A DNA stretch of 64,000 bases from Fidelibacterota bacterium (GTDB taxonomy: Bacteria > Fidelibacterota > UBA8477 > JABMPR01): NCBI GenBank assembly GCA_018650795.1, contig JABIFG010000003.1, positions 1 to 64,000 of the forward strand, read 5' to 3'. The notes under the pieces are model-generated. The model was not told the origin of the DNA. It did not search any database and saw only the letters and a program-made list of their open reading frames with translations. This document shows positions 17,518 to 25,766 of this stretch, in pieces (the first letter of the stretch is position 1; every line of letters starts with the position of its first letter). The translations under genes and the position numbers were made by a program.

Positions 17518-18530
17518 GCAGCACCTCCTTCTACCCCAAGCTTACCATAAGCTAGAGCTAGATCAACTAGACGTCCGGCCTGGCCAAGACTATTATCATA
17601 CCAACTCAGAGTCTTCACCATGCGTTTACTTGATTTCATGGTACCTTTGGTGTCAAAAAGCAAACTATGAGCATTGCCTATGACGTCACTGGATACGATG
17701 GGATCTTCAGTAATTTCGACGTAGCCACTCAGAGTTTCAGCAGCTTTACGCATGGCAACATTTACTTCTTCAGCGGTGGTGTCACCCTTGGTAAGGACAC
17801 ATGTTAAATCAAGCAGTGATCCCATGGGTACAGGAACATTCAGTGCTGATCCTTCGATTTTACCCTTAAAGCGGGGTAAAATATGTTCCATCCAATAGGG
17901 GCTAATATTGACATTAGGAATGATGTTTTCGGCGGCGGAGCGACTACGTCTGAAATCTGCAGCAGCAGTATCACGCAATGGTTGATCACTGGTATAGGCA
18001 TGGATGGTGGTCATCATGGCAGATTCAATACCAAATGCTTTATCCAGGATATCCAGCATCAAAGCCAGGGCGTTTGTGGTAGCAGATGCGGCTGAAACGA
18101 GCTTGTCACTTGCTTTTATTTTATCATCATTAACACCCATAACCACAACACGATCAATATCATCCTGGGGAAGTGAACCTAGAATAACTCGCTTAGCTCC
18201 TGAATCCAGGTGGGCCTGCATGCTTTTACGTGTTCGGTATTTATGGGTTGAGTCAATCACGATATCAACATCAAAGGCGTCCCATGGAACATCTTTTGGT
18301 GCCACACCATGGATGAGACGGGCTTTCTGATCGCCAACTAAGAGATAATTTCCCTCAAGTTGGGCATCCACTGGATCTCTTCCATCATTTTTTAGCAAAT
18401 AGTGGAGGATATCGGAGCGTCCGATATCACTAATTGCTACAACTTCCATTTCAGGCTGGTTTAGGCTCAAACGATAGACATCTCTACCGATCTCGCCAAA
18501 TCCCATCAGCCCGACTCTAATCTTACTCAT
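17514..18530 (-). CDS. GAPDH paralogue lacking catalytic cysteine (predicted pseudoenzyme)
   Basis: A 338-residue full-length GAPDH fold protein with NAD motif MGFGEIGR (9-16) and the C-terminal WYDN kept. The catalytic loop reads SAASATTNA: the nucleophilic Cys is A150 and the second Cys is A154. The phosphate-site arginine is N231 (LNVPVP), and the TTGAA phosphate loop is replaced by NVNISPYWM (206-214). H177 (IHAYTSDQ) remains. It should therefore be inactive as a GAPDH and may be a regulatory or structural subunit of GapA or an NAD/redox sensor. GGAGGCACG precedes the ATG. It is coupled to gapA by ATGA overlap and lies 70 bp after trmB. Erythrose-4-phosphate dehydrogenase is unlikely, because that enzyme also needs the Cys. 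Confidence 0.88.
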   Translation of the reverse strand: MSKIRVGLMGFGEIGRDVYRLSLNQPEMEVVAISDIGRSDILHYLLKNDGRDPVDAQLEGNYLLVGDQKARLIHGVAPKDVPWDAFDVDIVIDSTHKYRTRKSMQAHLDSGAKRVILGSLPQDDIDRVVVMGVNDDKIKASDKLVSAASATTNALALMLDILDKAFGIESAMMTTIHAYTSDQPLRDTAAADFRRSRSAAENIIPNVNISPYWMEHILPRFKGKIEGSALNVPVPMGSLLDLTCVLTKGDTTAEEVNVAMRKAAETLSGYVEITEDPIVSSDVIGNAHSLLFDTKGTMKSSKRMVKTLSWYDNSLGQAGRLVDLALAYGKLGVEGGAA

Positions 18531-18600
18531 AGAACGTGCCTCCGTTTCGATCCCTGTTCAAGAGGGCGCGATTGTTAAAGGTTATATATATTTTCAATAA

Positions 18601-19434
18601 TCAATTCTTCTTCAGGTGTATAATTGCTTTGTGATCTTCACTAAGCAGATCGTCCAGATTGGAAATTTCTCCGTGCAGCATACCTGTAATCACCGGATTC
18701 ATATCGAGCATATAACGCTGCCCGAATAGAGTGAGATCCAAAATGATATAATTCAGAGCAATTGACACAATAGCTGAATTTCGTGTCCAGGCGACCTTAT
18801 TCGTAGGTAACATTTCAACACCTCCCAAAAGGGCAGAATCATGATCGACGACCAGGAGTATTTTGCTGCTCCAGACATCTTTCAGACGACGACTATCCAG
18901 ATTGTAGGCGAATACGGTTCCAACATCCACTGGGATTTCAGAAAAGGAGAAAATGACAATATCCACTCCACGTTTTTCAGCAGCAACCAAATCAGCATGC
19001 AATTTGTTATACTCGGCCAGCCAGATGGATAGGTAAACCGATTTTTCAGCATTCTTAATCATATGTCTTGCACGATCGATCATACTGTCATAACCGCGAA
19101 TATTCCATAGGTCACCAACCTCAAGGTCAGTATTAACGTTTTTCAATGAATCTTTGAGTGTATCCAGATTGGTTGTAAAATTATTCTCTAAGACGTCAAA
19201 AAGATGATCTGGAGGTAATGGGATGTAACGGGTTGGGTTTGAATCAACACAACTCACCATACCTGTACTTTCCAGGCGTTTCAGGATTTCATAAATTGCT
19301 GACCTTGGGATTCCGGATTTGCCACTAATTTCATAACCAGTCGCTGGATTATTCTGTAAAAGGCTGAGATAAGTTTTAGCTTCGTTGGATGTAAATCCGA
19401 ATGATTTAAGGGCAGGAAGTAGCTTTTCATTCAT
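18601..19434 (-). CDS. TrmB-family sugar-responsive transcriptional regulator
   Basis: A 277-residue regulator. The N-terminal winged helix (1-75: LKSFGFTSNEAKTYLSLLQ and SGIPRSAIYEILKRLESTGMV) is typical of TrmB proteins, which in archaea regulate maltose/trehalose uptake and glycolysis. The C-terminal region (about 105-265, SMIDRARHMIKNAEKSVYLS) has the phospholipase-D-like fold seen in TrmB effector domains. It is the first gene of the run trmB-gap paralogue-gapA-GH57-glgP, so sugar-dependent local control and autoregulation are likely. TrmB is far commoner in archaea, and its pairing with GH57 suggests ancient transfer of a module. Confidence 0.87.
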   Translation of the reverse strand: MNEKLLPALKSFGFTSNEAKTYLSLLQNNPATGYEISGKSGIPRSAIYEILKRLESTGMVSCVDSNPTRYIPLPPDHLFDVLENNFTTNLDTLKDSLKNVNTDLEVGDLWNIRGYDSMIDRARHMIKNAEKSVYLSIWLAEYNKLHADLVAAEKRGVDIVIFSFSEIPVDVGTVFAYNLDSRRLKDVWSSKILLVVDHDSALLGGVEMLPTNKVAWTRNSAIVSIALNYIILDLTLFGQRYMLDMNPVITGMLHGEISNLDDLLSEDHKAIIHLKKN

Positions 19435-19456
19435 TAGCGTGTCTCACTTCTTAGTT

Positions 19457-19510
19457 ACGCTTAATATATCCTCTACAAAAGGTGTGCATAGTATTTTTTA
19501 AACGCTTAAT
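19457..19510. promoter_or_regulatory. direct repeats upstream of trmB, possible operator
   Basis: ACGCTTAAT occurs twice in the same orientation (19457-19465 and 19502-19510), 45 bp apart, in the 148-bp divergent gap between trmB and the MMPL exporter gene. The spacing is about four helical turns, compatible with cooperative binding, possibly of TrmB itself. Prediction by eye only. Confidence 0.3.
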
Positions 19511-19582
19511 TTTTTTTCTTCAGAAAAGCTGAATTGTTCCTTTCCCTTTCATCGGACTTCGCAAAGCAATACATTGCCCGCC

Positions 19583-21856
19583 ATGAAAAAATTCACCACT
19601 CTCATCACTCAATATCCCAAGACCATCATATTCATTAATCTTCTGGTAATAACTCTTTTATCACTACCCATCTACAGGATCAATATCAACCCAGATCTTC
19701 AGGCTCTGATTCCTGCAAACGATCCCGATGTCATACGTATGGAAGAACTTGAGGAAGAATTCGGCGGATTAGATGTCATACTAATCAGTTACCATGCTGA
19801 TGATGTATTCGGCGGTGAAGGTCTGGAGATGATCAATAATCTAACATATGATCTGGAAGCTCTTCCCCAAATTGATCACATCATCAGTCTGACCAACTAT
19901 GAATCTATAACAAGTGATGATGAATCTATGACAGTTGATAAATTCATCCAGGAAATTCCAGGCACCCGTGCTGGAAGTGACTCATTGGCGAATAGGGCTA
20001 TTGCGGACCCCATGCTGGGTCGACTATTGGTTTCTGAAGATCGTGAATATACGGCCATCATCATTTACTCGGATCCTGATGCTGATGAAGTTACCACAGT
20101 TGACACATTACAAGCGCTTCTGCGCTCCTATCAAAATAAAAACCATGATTTAAGATTAGGCGGCATGCCGGTCATCAGGGCTCAGATATCGGAGGACATT
20201 GGTCATGACACGAGCACATTCATACCCGCTGGCATGGTGCTCATAGCTCTCTTGCTTTATATCAGTTTCCGATCACGCCGTGGAGTAGCCCTCCCCCTTC
20301 TTGTGGTTCTCCTGTCAATTATGGGGACTCTGGGACTCATGGCCTGGTTTGGGATGATGTTGTCAGTGATTTCCAGTATTATGCCCATTATGCTGATCGC
20401 AGTTGCCAGTGCATATGGTATCCATATCATAACCCGCTATTTCGAAGACTGTGCTGAGCTACCAGCTGAGGCAGATAGCAAGGAAGTGGTTACCAGTGTG
20501 ATTGAGCACATGATGAGACCTTTATTTCTGGCAGGTATTACCACGGTAATTGGGTTTTTATCACTGCTTTCCCACATTTTACCAGCGTCAAGAGAGGTGG
20601 GTATACTTACAGCCTTTGGTGTGGTGTTGGCATTTGGGTTGTCAATTACATTCATTCCGGCCGTTCTGGTTCTCACAAAAAAACCAAGTTTGGATAGGCA
20701 GGACAAGAACACTGCGAATCGATTGCTCTCAAGAATTTTAGTCCGAATTGGCCGAATCGTTTTCCATCACCGCAATCTTGTTTTTATAGTATTTGCTTTT
20801 ATAACCATCTTTGCAATGGTGGGAATCCCCCGTGTTGAGCTGGACAGTAACCCCTTGAATTATTATGGGCTTGAATCCGATGTTCGTGTGGTTAACAGTA
20901 TAATCGAAGAGCATTTTGGTGGCAGTACAACCATGTCGGTAGTAGTTGAGGGGGATATCAAGTCACCCGATGTCCTTAATCAAGTGGATCAAATCCAGAA
21001 TTTTCTAGAGGGTCATGAGGGCGTTGGATACACCCTGGCGATTACAGATTTCGTTAAACTCATGAACCAATCCATGAATGGGGGCGACCCAGCCTACTAT
21101 AAAATTCCAGATTCTCGACAGCTCGTGTCCCAATACTTGCTGTTATACTCCTGGGAGTCCAGCGATGGTTACCTCGATTCGTACGTGGATTTTGATTATC
21201 AGACTGCCCAAATCGTGGTACGACTTAACACGATGGATGTTTATTACATGGTTGAGCTTCAAGAAGAGCTAAATCACTTCCTAGACGAAAATATTCACGT
21301 GGATAATCAACCGAAGAGTGAAGGCTATGCTGTTCTTCTGGGCAATTTGATGCCTATGATGGTAAAGGGGCAGATACGTAGTCTGGTGTTATCCGTGATA
21401 TTCGCTGCCTTGGTTACAGGACTGGTATTCAGATCCCTGTCTGCAGCCTTGATCAGTGCCATGCCTTTGGCATTTGCCATCGCTGGCGTATTCGGTTTGA
21501 TGGGATATCTCGGAATATATTTGAATACTGCTACTTCAATGCTCAGTTCGATTATGATTGGTATTGGGATCGACTATACCATTCATTTCCTGTTCCGTTT
21601 CAGAACAGAAATTCGCAAGGGGCTGAGTGATGAGGAAGCCATTATTAAAACATTAAGCACTACAGGTCAAGGTATCATCATAAATGGATTCTCTGTGATG
21701 ATGGGTTTTGCAGTGTGCATGCTGTCAACTTTTATCCCCATCTATTTCTTTGGTTGGCTTATCTCGGTGTCGATTTTCATGTGTTTGATTGCAGCCTTGA
21801 CGCTTCTGCCGCTGGTGCTGATTCTTAGCCGCCCAAAATTCATATTTGATACATAA
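19583..21856 (+). CDS. RND/MMPL-family exporter
   Basis: A 757-residue predicted exporter of the RND superfamily. TM1 (about 15-35) is followed by a large periplasmic loop, then a six-TM cluster (about 215-370) with the SAYGIHIITRYFED motif. A second TM and loop follow, and then a final TM cluster (about 590-750) containing IGIGIDYTIHFLFRFR. The two-fold repeat is characteristic. Hopanoid, lipid or hydrophobic substrates are typical for this group, but the actual substrate is unknown. I use ATG 19583 rather than TTG 19574. It is divergent from trmB and is separated from tetR by a REP-like inverted repeat. Confidence 0.88.
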   Translation: MKKFTTLITQYPKTIIFINLLVITLLSLPIYRININPDLQALIPANDPDVIRMEELEEEFGGLDVILISYHADDVFGGEGLEMINNLTYDLEALPQIDHIISLTNYESITSDDESMTVDKFIQEIPGTRAGSDSLANRAIADPMLGRLLVSEDREYTAIIIYSDPDADEVTTVDTLQALLRSYQNKNHDLRLGGMPVIRAQISEDIGHDTSTFIPAGMVLIALLLYISFRSRRGVALPLLVVLLSIMGTLGLMAWFGMMLSVISSIMPIMLIAVASAYGIHIITRYFEDCAELPAEADSKEVVTSVIEHMMRPLFLAGITTVIGFLSLLSHILPASREVGILTAFGVVLAFGLSITFIPAVLVLTKKPSLDRQDKNTANRLLSRILVRIGRIVFHHRNLVFIVFAFITIFAMVGIPRVELDSNPLNYYGLESDVRVVNSIIEEHFGGSTTMSVVVEGDIKSPDVLNQVDQIQNFLEGHEGVGYTLAITDFVKLMNQSMNGGDPAYYKIPDSRQLVSQYLLLYSWESSDGYLDSYVDFDYQTAQIVVRLNTMDVYYMVELQEELNHFLDENIHVDNQPKSEGYAVLLGNLMPMMVKGQIRSLVLSVIFAALVTGLVFRSLSAALISAMPLAFAIAGVFGLMGYLGIYLNTATSMLSSIMIGIGIDYTIHFLFRFRTEIRKGLSDEEAIIKTLSTTGQGIIINGFSVMMGFAVCMLSTFIPIYFFGWLISVSIFMCLIAALTLLPLVLILSRPKFIFDT

Positions 21857-21892
21857 GCTTTTTATATCCTACTTGCATAGAGAATGATTTTA

Positions 21893-21971
21893 CGTCACCC
21901 CGAGCGGAGTCGAGGGGTACAGCCCCATTTGTCAGAAAGATCACTATCCCTCGACTCCGCTCGGGATGACG
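21893..21971. repeat. REP-like long inverted repeat
   Basis: Two 24-bp arms (21893-21916 and 21948-21971) containing CCGAGCGGAGTCGAGG are inverted with a single C/T difference, flanking a 31-bp spacer. They lie in the intergenic space between an exporter gene and tetR. A degraded relative occurs at 48323-48445. It could form a strong RNA hairpin and act as a terminator for the upstream exporter gene. This arm sequence type is, to my knowledge, common as an interspersed repeat in many genomes. Confidence 0.85.
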
Positions 21972-22038
21972 ATTCGTGGGATCATGTCTTCAGAATTTTC
22001 CCTTGTAAATATGCCATCATTAGCTACATTGGAAACGC

Positions 22039-22668
22039 ATGACACAGAAAACGTTTCCATCGAATCTAGATAACACAACTCCAGAAGGTCCAATTCTTGA
22101 ACATGGCCTGGATCTATTTTCTCAAAATGGTGTCAAAGGTTTCACCGTTGAGTCATTAGCCAAAGACCTAGCAATGAGTAAAAAAACCATCTATAAATTT
22201 TTTCCCACTAAAGAGATTCTCCTGCAAAGTATCCTACAACACATGACTGGTATTCTCCATGGACATTTTATACGGGTTCTAGCTCAAAACGTCAACCCTC
22301 TGGATAAGTTCATTCGTGTTATGGATAAGGTTGCCACCAGCATTAGCCGTGTACCTATCTCAAGATTGAGCGAGCTCAAAGCTCGATTCCCTGCAATTTG
22401 GGAAGAGCTGGAAGCCTTTCGTATGGCTCGTCGAGATGATTTTTTTGCTATTTTGAAAGAAGGGGAATCTCAGGGGTTAATTCGATCAAACCTTGATTTG
22501 GAGAAGGTAGCCACCCTCTTCATGAACATTATTAATCAGGTTTTTCAACCTGAATTTTTTCTCCAGAACCAGCTAGTACCCAAAGATATTATCAAACTGT
22601 TTAGAGATATTTTCTTAAGGGGAATTGTCACTGAAAAAGGTCTAAAACACATAGAGGAAAAAATATGA
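22039..22668 (+). CDS. TetR-family transcriptional regulator
   Basis: A 209-residue regulator with an N-terminal TetR helix-turn-helix (about 20-65: LEHGLDLFSQNGVKGFTVES and AMSKKTIYKFFPTKEILLQ) and a helical ligand-binding C-terminal domain with no distinctive motif. Its stop overlaps the ATG of the following MMPL exporter (ATGA at 22665-22668), so it very likely represses this exporter operon and is released by a substrate of the pump. Family assignment is confident. The ligand is unknown. Confidence 0.9.
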   Translation: MTQKTFPSNLDNTTPEGPILEHGLDLFSQNGVKGFTVESLAKDLAMSKKTIYKFFPTKEILLQSILQHMTGILHGHFIRVLAQNVNPLDKFIRVMDKVATSISRVPISRLSELKARFPAIWEELEAFRMARRDDFFAILKEGESQGLIRSNLDLEKVATLFMNIINQVFQPEFFLQNQLVPKDIIKLFRDIFLRGIVTEKGLKHIEEKI

Positions 22669-24965
22669 AACAGTGGTTTATCAATCAGTCAGTGGATCAC
22701 CCGAAACGCAGTATTATTGTCACCATGCTCATTACCATAATCATGGGATCAGGGATCCAACATTTTGTTGTTGAAGATGACTTTATGAAAATGCTGCCCC
22801 AGGATATTCAATCCATGGTAACAATGAATGAACTGAAGGATGAGTTTGGCAACACTGACCTCATGTTCCTGGGCTTTGGCAAGCGCGGCGTTGATGCCCT
22901 GAATGCCAAGAGCCTGGCAACCCTTTGGGATTTGTCCCATGAGCTGGAAGAAATTGACCAGGTTGATGAGATCATGTGTATCTCCACCTCCGACAAGATG
23001 GAGAGTATTGAAGGATTTCTGGAAATTTCAGCTTTACAGGAATATCGCGATCTCGATGCAGAGGAGATTGAAGTTCTACGTAACTACCTGGATGATAATT
23101 CCAAAATTAGAACCAGAAATCTGGGAGAACGTGGTGATTACTTTAATATTATTATCCGCCCCGTTGTAGACGCAAAAAATGATGTCTTGGTTAGCGATTT
23201 GGAAAGAGTAGTGGCCGCACATCTGTCCGACTACGATGTACATTGGGGGGGCCAGGCCTATCTTACTGGTGCTTTACCGGTGATGATCCGAAATGATGTG
23301 ATGGGACTCATGCGAGCTGGATTAATCGGTATGCTGCTCATACTGCTTTTCAGCTTGAGAAACGTTCCTGCAGTAGGTACGATTCTGGCAACTATTATCC
23401 TCTCCCTGATCTTTATGTTTGGTTTTAATGGATGGATGCTCTACCTGACGAAATCAGACAAATTTATGTTTGGCGTCCTGAACACATCCATGCCCATCAT
23501 TCTGCTAACCATTGCCAATTCTTATGGTGTGCATGTCATTACTAAATTTTTCAGGAAAATGCGAACCAACAAGGACCCGAGGGCTGCAGTTGAGGCGAGT
23601 CTTAATTCCCTTATTTTACCCATTTTCCTAACTGCAATTACGACCGTTGCTGCATTTTTATGTATGGTTTTCGCTCCACTGGAGCCCCTCATTGGATATG
23701 GCTTTTCAATCTCATCAGGAATCCTGTGGGCCTGGATCTTATCAACTGTCTTTCTGCCTTCTATCCTCGTTTTGAAGAAATGGAATCCTGACGCATCAGC
23801 TGTTTCTCATGCCAGTCATTTTGAAAGATTTGTCATCGCATTTGGTGAGCAGGTCATCAAGCGACCAAAAACAGTCCTAATTGGCGCGGCAGTGGTAATT
23901 ATTGTCGGTATTGCCGGGATCTTCAAACTAAATATTGAAGTGAATATGAAAGCTTTCTTCAAACCCGATAATCCCATTCGAGAGAGCCTTGAGTTCATGG
24001 ATAGTGAGATGACAGGAACCATGGATCTTCAATTGTTGATCAATGCGGATCTCCGCTCCCCTGAGGTATTAACCCGGATAGAGAGTATCCAGGAATTCAT
24101 GGAGGAACATGAATCCGTAACTCTATCCATTTCAATTGCCGATATCATCAAACAAATGCATCGCATGGTAAATGATGATGATCCGGCTTTTGAAACCATC
24201 CCTGATTCTCGAGATAAAGTGAACAATTTGTTCACTATGTATTCCATGTCTGGAGATCCAGATGATTTTAGTTCAATGGTTGATTATGAATATAAGAAGG
24301 GTTTAGCGACTTCGATGATGCGGTCAATTTCCACATCAGAAATCGTTGAACTTGTTGATGAAATTGAAGTTTTTCTCCAGCAGGATGAATACAGTGATCT
24401 GAACATTACCATCACGGGTCTGCTCATTGTGTTTAGAGATCTTGTGGCTTTGATTATACGTAGCTCTTTCATCAGCATTTTCGCCTCAATCCTCATCATA
24501 GCCCTCATCGCTGCCTACTCCTTCAAACACTGGTTATGGGGTTTACTGGCGGTGATCCCCCTGAGCTCAGCTGTAATTTTGAATTTCGGGCTCATGGGAA
24601 TATTTGGCGTAGATCTTAATCACGTTACCGCACTGCTCTCAGCCATTATTATTGGTGTAGGAGTAGATTTTGCCATCCATTATATCAGTCAATTTCGGAC
24701 TCATCTACACAATCATGGTTTAGACGGAAAGCTGAGTCGAGAAACCATGCAGGATGTGGGGTTTCCTGTTATCCTGGATGCGGCCTCAAACATGGCATTT
24801 GGTGCTCTATTGTTTTCGGTGTTCATTCCAATGATTCACATGGGCGGGCTGATGGTTTTTGCCATGGTTTCCACCTCCACCGCTACGCTGACTTTGTTAG
24901 CGATATTGCTAGAGATTAATAAAAAACGTCTGGCCCGCATTGAAGGCATTAACGTTCCAGAATAA
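22665..24965 (+). CDS. RND/MMPL-family exporter
   Basis: A 766-residue paralogue of the exporter at 19583, with the same two-fold architecture: TM1, large loop, six-TM cluster with NSYGVHVITKFFRK, second loop, and C-terminal cluster with IGVGVDFAIHYISQFR. It is coupled to tetR and followed after 27 bp by a LolA-like protein and then an outer-membrane protein. The gene set resembles proteobacterial RND-DUF1329-DUF1302 export loci, in which inner-membrane pump, periplasmic lipid-handling factor and outer-membrane protein work together. A hydrophobic or lipid substrate is inferred, not shown. Confidence 0.88.
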   Translation: MKQWFINQSVDHPKRSIIVTMLITIIMGSGIQHFVVEDDFMKMLPQDIQSMVTMNELKDEFGNTDLMFLGFGKRGVDALNAKSLATLWDLSHELEEIDQVDEIMCISTSDKMESIEGFLEISALQEYRDLDAEEIEVLRNYLDDNSKIRTRNLGERGDYFNIIIRPVVDAKNDVLVSDLERVVAAHLSDYDVHWGGQAYLTGALPVMIRNDVMGLMRAGLIGMLLILLFSLRNVPAVGTILATIILSLIFMFGFNGWMLYLTKSDKFMFGVLNTSMPIILLTIANSYGVHVITKFFRKMRTNKDPRAAVEASLNSLILPIFLTAITTVAAFLCMVFAPLEPLIGYGFSISSGILWAWILSTVFLPSILVLKKWNPDASAVSHASHFERFVIAFGEQVIKRPKTVLIGAAVVIIVGIAGIFKLNIEVNMKAFFKPDNPIRESLEFMDSEMTGTMDLQLLINADLRSPEVLTRIESIQEFMEEHESVTLSISIADIIKQMHRMVNDDDPAFETIPDSRDKVNNLFTMYSMSGDPDDFSSMVDYEYKKGLATSMMRSISTSEIVELVDEIEVFLQQDEYSDLNITITGLLIVFRDLVALIIRSSFISIFASILIIALIAAYSFKHWLWGLLAVIPLSSAVILNFGLMGIFGVDLNHVTALLSAIIIGVGVDFAIHYISQFRTHLHNHGLDGKLSRETMQDVGFPVILDAASNMAFGALLFSVFIPMIHMGGLMVFAMVSTSTATLTLLAILLEINKKRLARIEGINVPE

Positions 24966-24992
24966 TATTTTTTTAAACAGAAGGATTTTGAA

Positions 24993-25757
24993 ATGAAGAC
25001 CATTACTCAACACTTGTTTACAGCAATGCTCCTGATGCTTCCGATGATTTTAGTCGCTGAAACTGGTTATGAATTGGCCAAGGCCATGGAAGACAAGACC
25101 GCACCAGCAGATATGAAATCTAACATGACTATGGTCCTGACTAATAAACAGGGCAAGACCAGAGAATCAACTATCCGCTCTATTACTGCTGATGACAATC
25201 GGAAACAAATCATCTGGTTTCTTGCTCCAGCCGATGACAAGGGTGTTGCATTCTTAAAGATTGAGCATGCAAAAAAAGATGATGAAATGCGACTATGGCT
25301 ACCTGCATTCAAAAAGGTACGTCGCATCAGCTCAAAGAAAAAGGCTGATTCATTTATGGGTTCTGATCTGAGTTACGAAGATATGACCTCACGCGAGCTG
25401 GATGAGTACACTTATGAAATCTTAGGCGAAAAAGTTATTGATGGAGTTGATTGCCATATTCTGGAGAGTACTCCAAAAGCGGGGGTTACGCGCACATATA
25501 AAAGATTCGTTACTTATGTGAGTAAAGCTGATTTAGTATCCATCCTGGATGAGGCCTTTGACACAAGAGACAAGCTATTAAAGCGACGCGTGATGAAATT
25601 TCGTAAGGACAAAGGCTATGACCTACCCGTTGAAATCTTTGTAGAGAATGTTCAAAAAAACACCAATACACGTCTCATCTTCAGTGATCAAGAAGTGGAT
25701 ACTGGTGTCAAAGAAGATCTCTTTCAAGAAAAGAATTTAAAACGGATGCCTAAATAG
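24993..25757 (+). CDS. outer membrane lipoprotein-sorting (LolA-like) protein
   Basis: A 254-residue exported protein with signal peptide MKTITQHLFTAMLLMLPMIL. Its body matches the COG2834-type 'outer membrane lipoprotein-sorting' family: a repeated beta-sheet fold with MRLWLPAFKKVRRISSKKKA and GSDLSYEDMTSREL. These proteins have a LolA/LolB-like half-barrel that can hold lipids. Placed between an MMPL pump and an outer-membrane protein, it is a candidate periplasmic shuttle for the pump's substrate rather than the general Lol chaperone. AAGGAT precedes the ATG. Confidence 0.85.
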   Translation: MKTITQHLFTAMLLMLPMILVAETGYELAKAMEDKTAPADMKSNMTMVLTNKQGKTRESTIRSITADDNRKQIIWFLAPADDKGVAFLKIEHAKKDDEMRLWLPAFKKVRRISSKKKADSFMGSDLSYEDMTSRELDEYTYEILGEKVIDGVDCHILESTPKAGVTRTYKRFVTYVSKADLVSILDEAFDTRDKLLKRRVMKFRKDKGYDLPVEIFVENVQKNTNTRLIFSDQEVDTGVKEDLFQEKNLKRMPK

Positions 25758-25766
25758 GTTTAAGCA

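Noticed and set aside
17514..18530. Erythrose-4-phosphate dehydrogenase or non-phosphorylating GAPDH
   Set aside because: Both families need the catalytic Cys that is Ala here, and the phosphate-loop changes do not match either.
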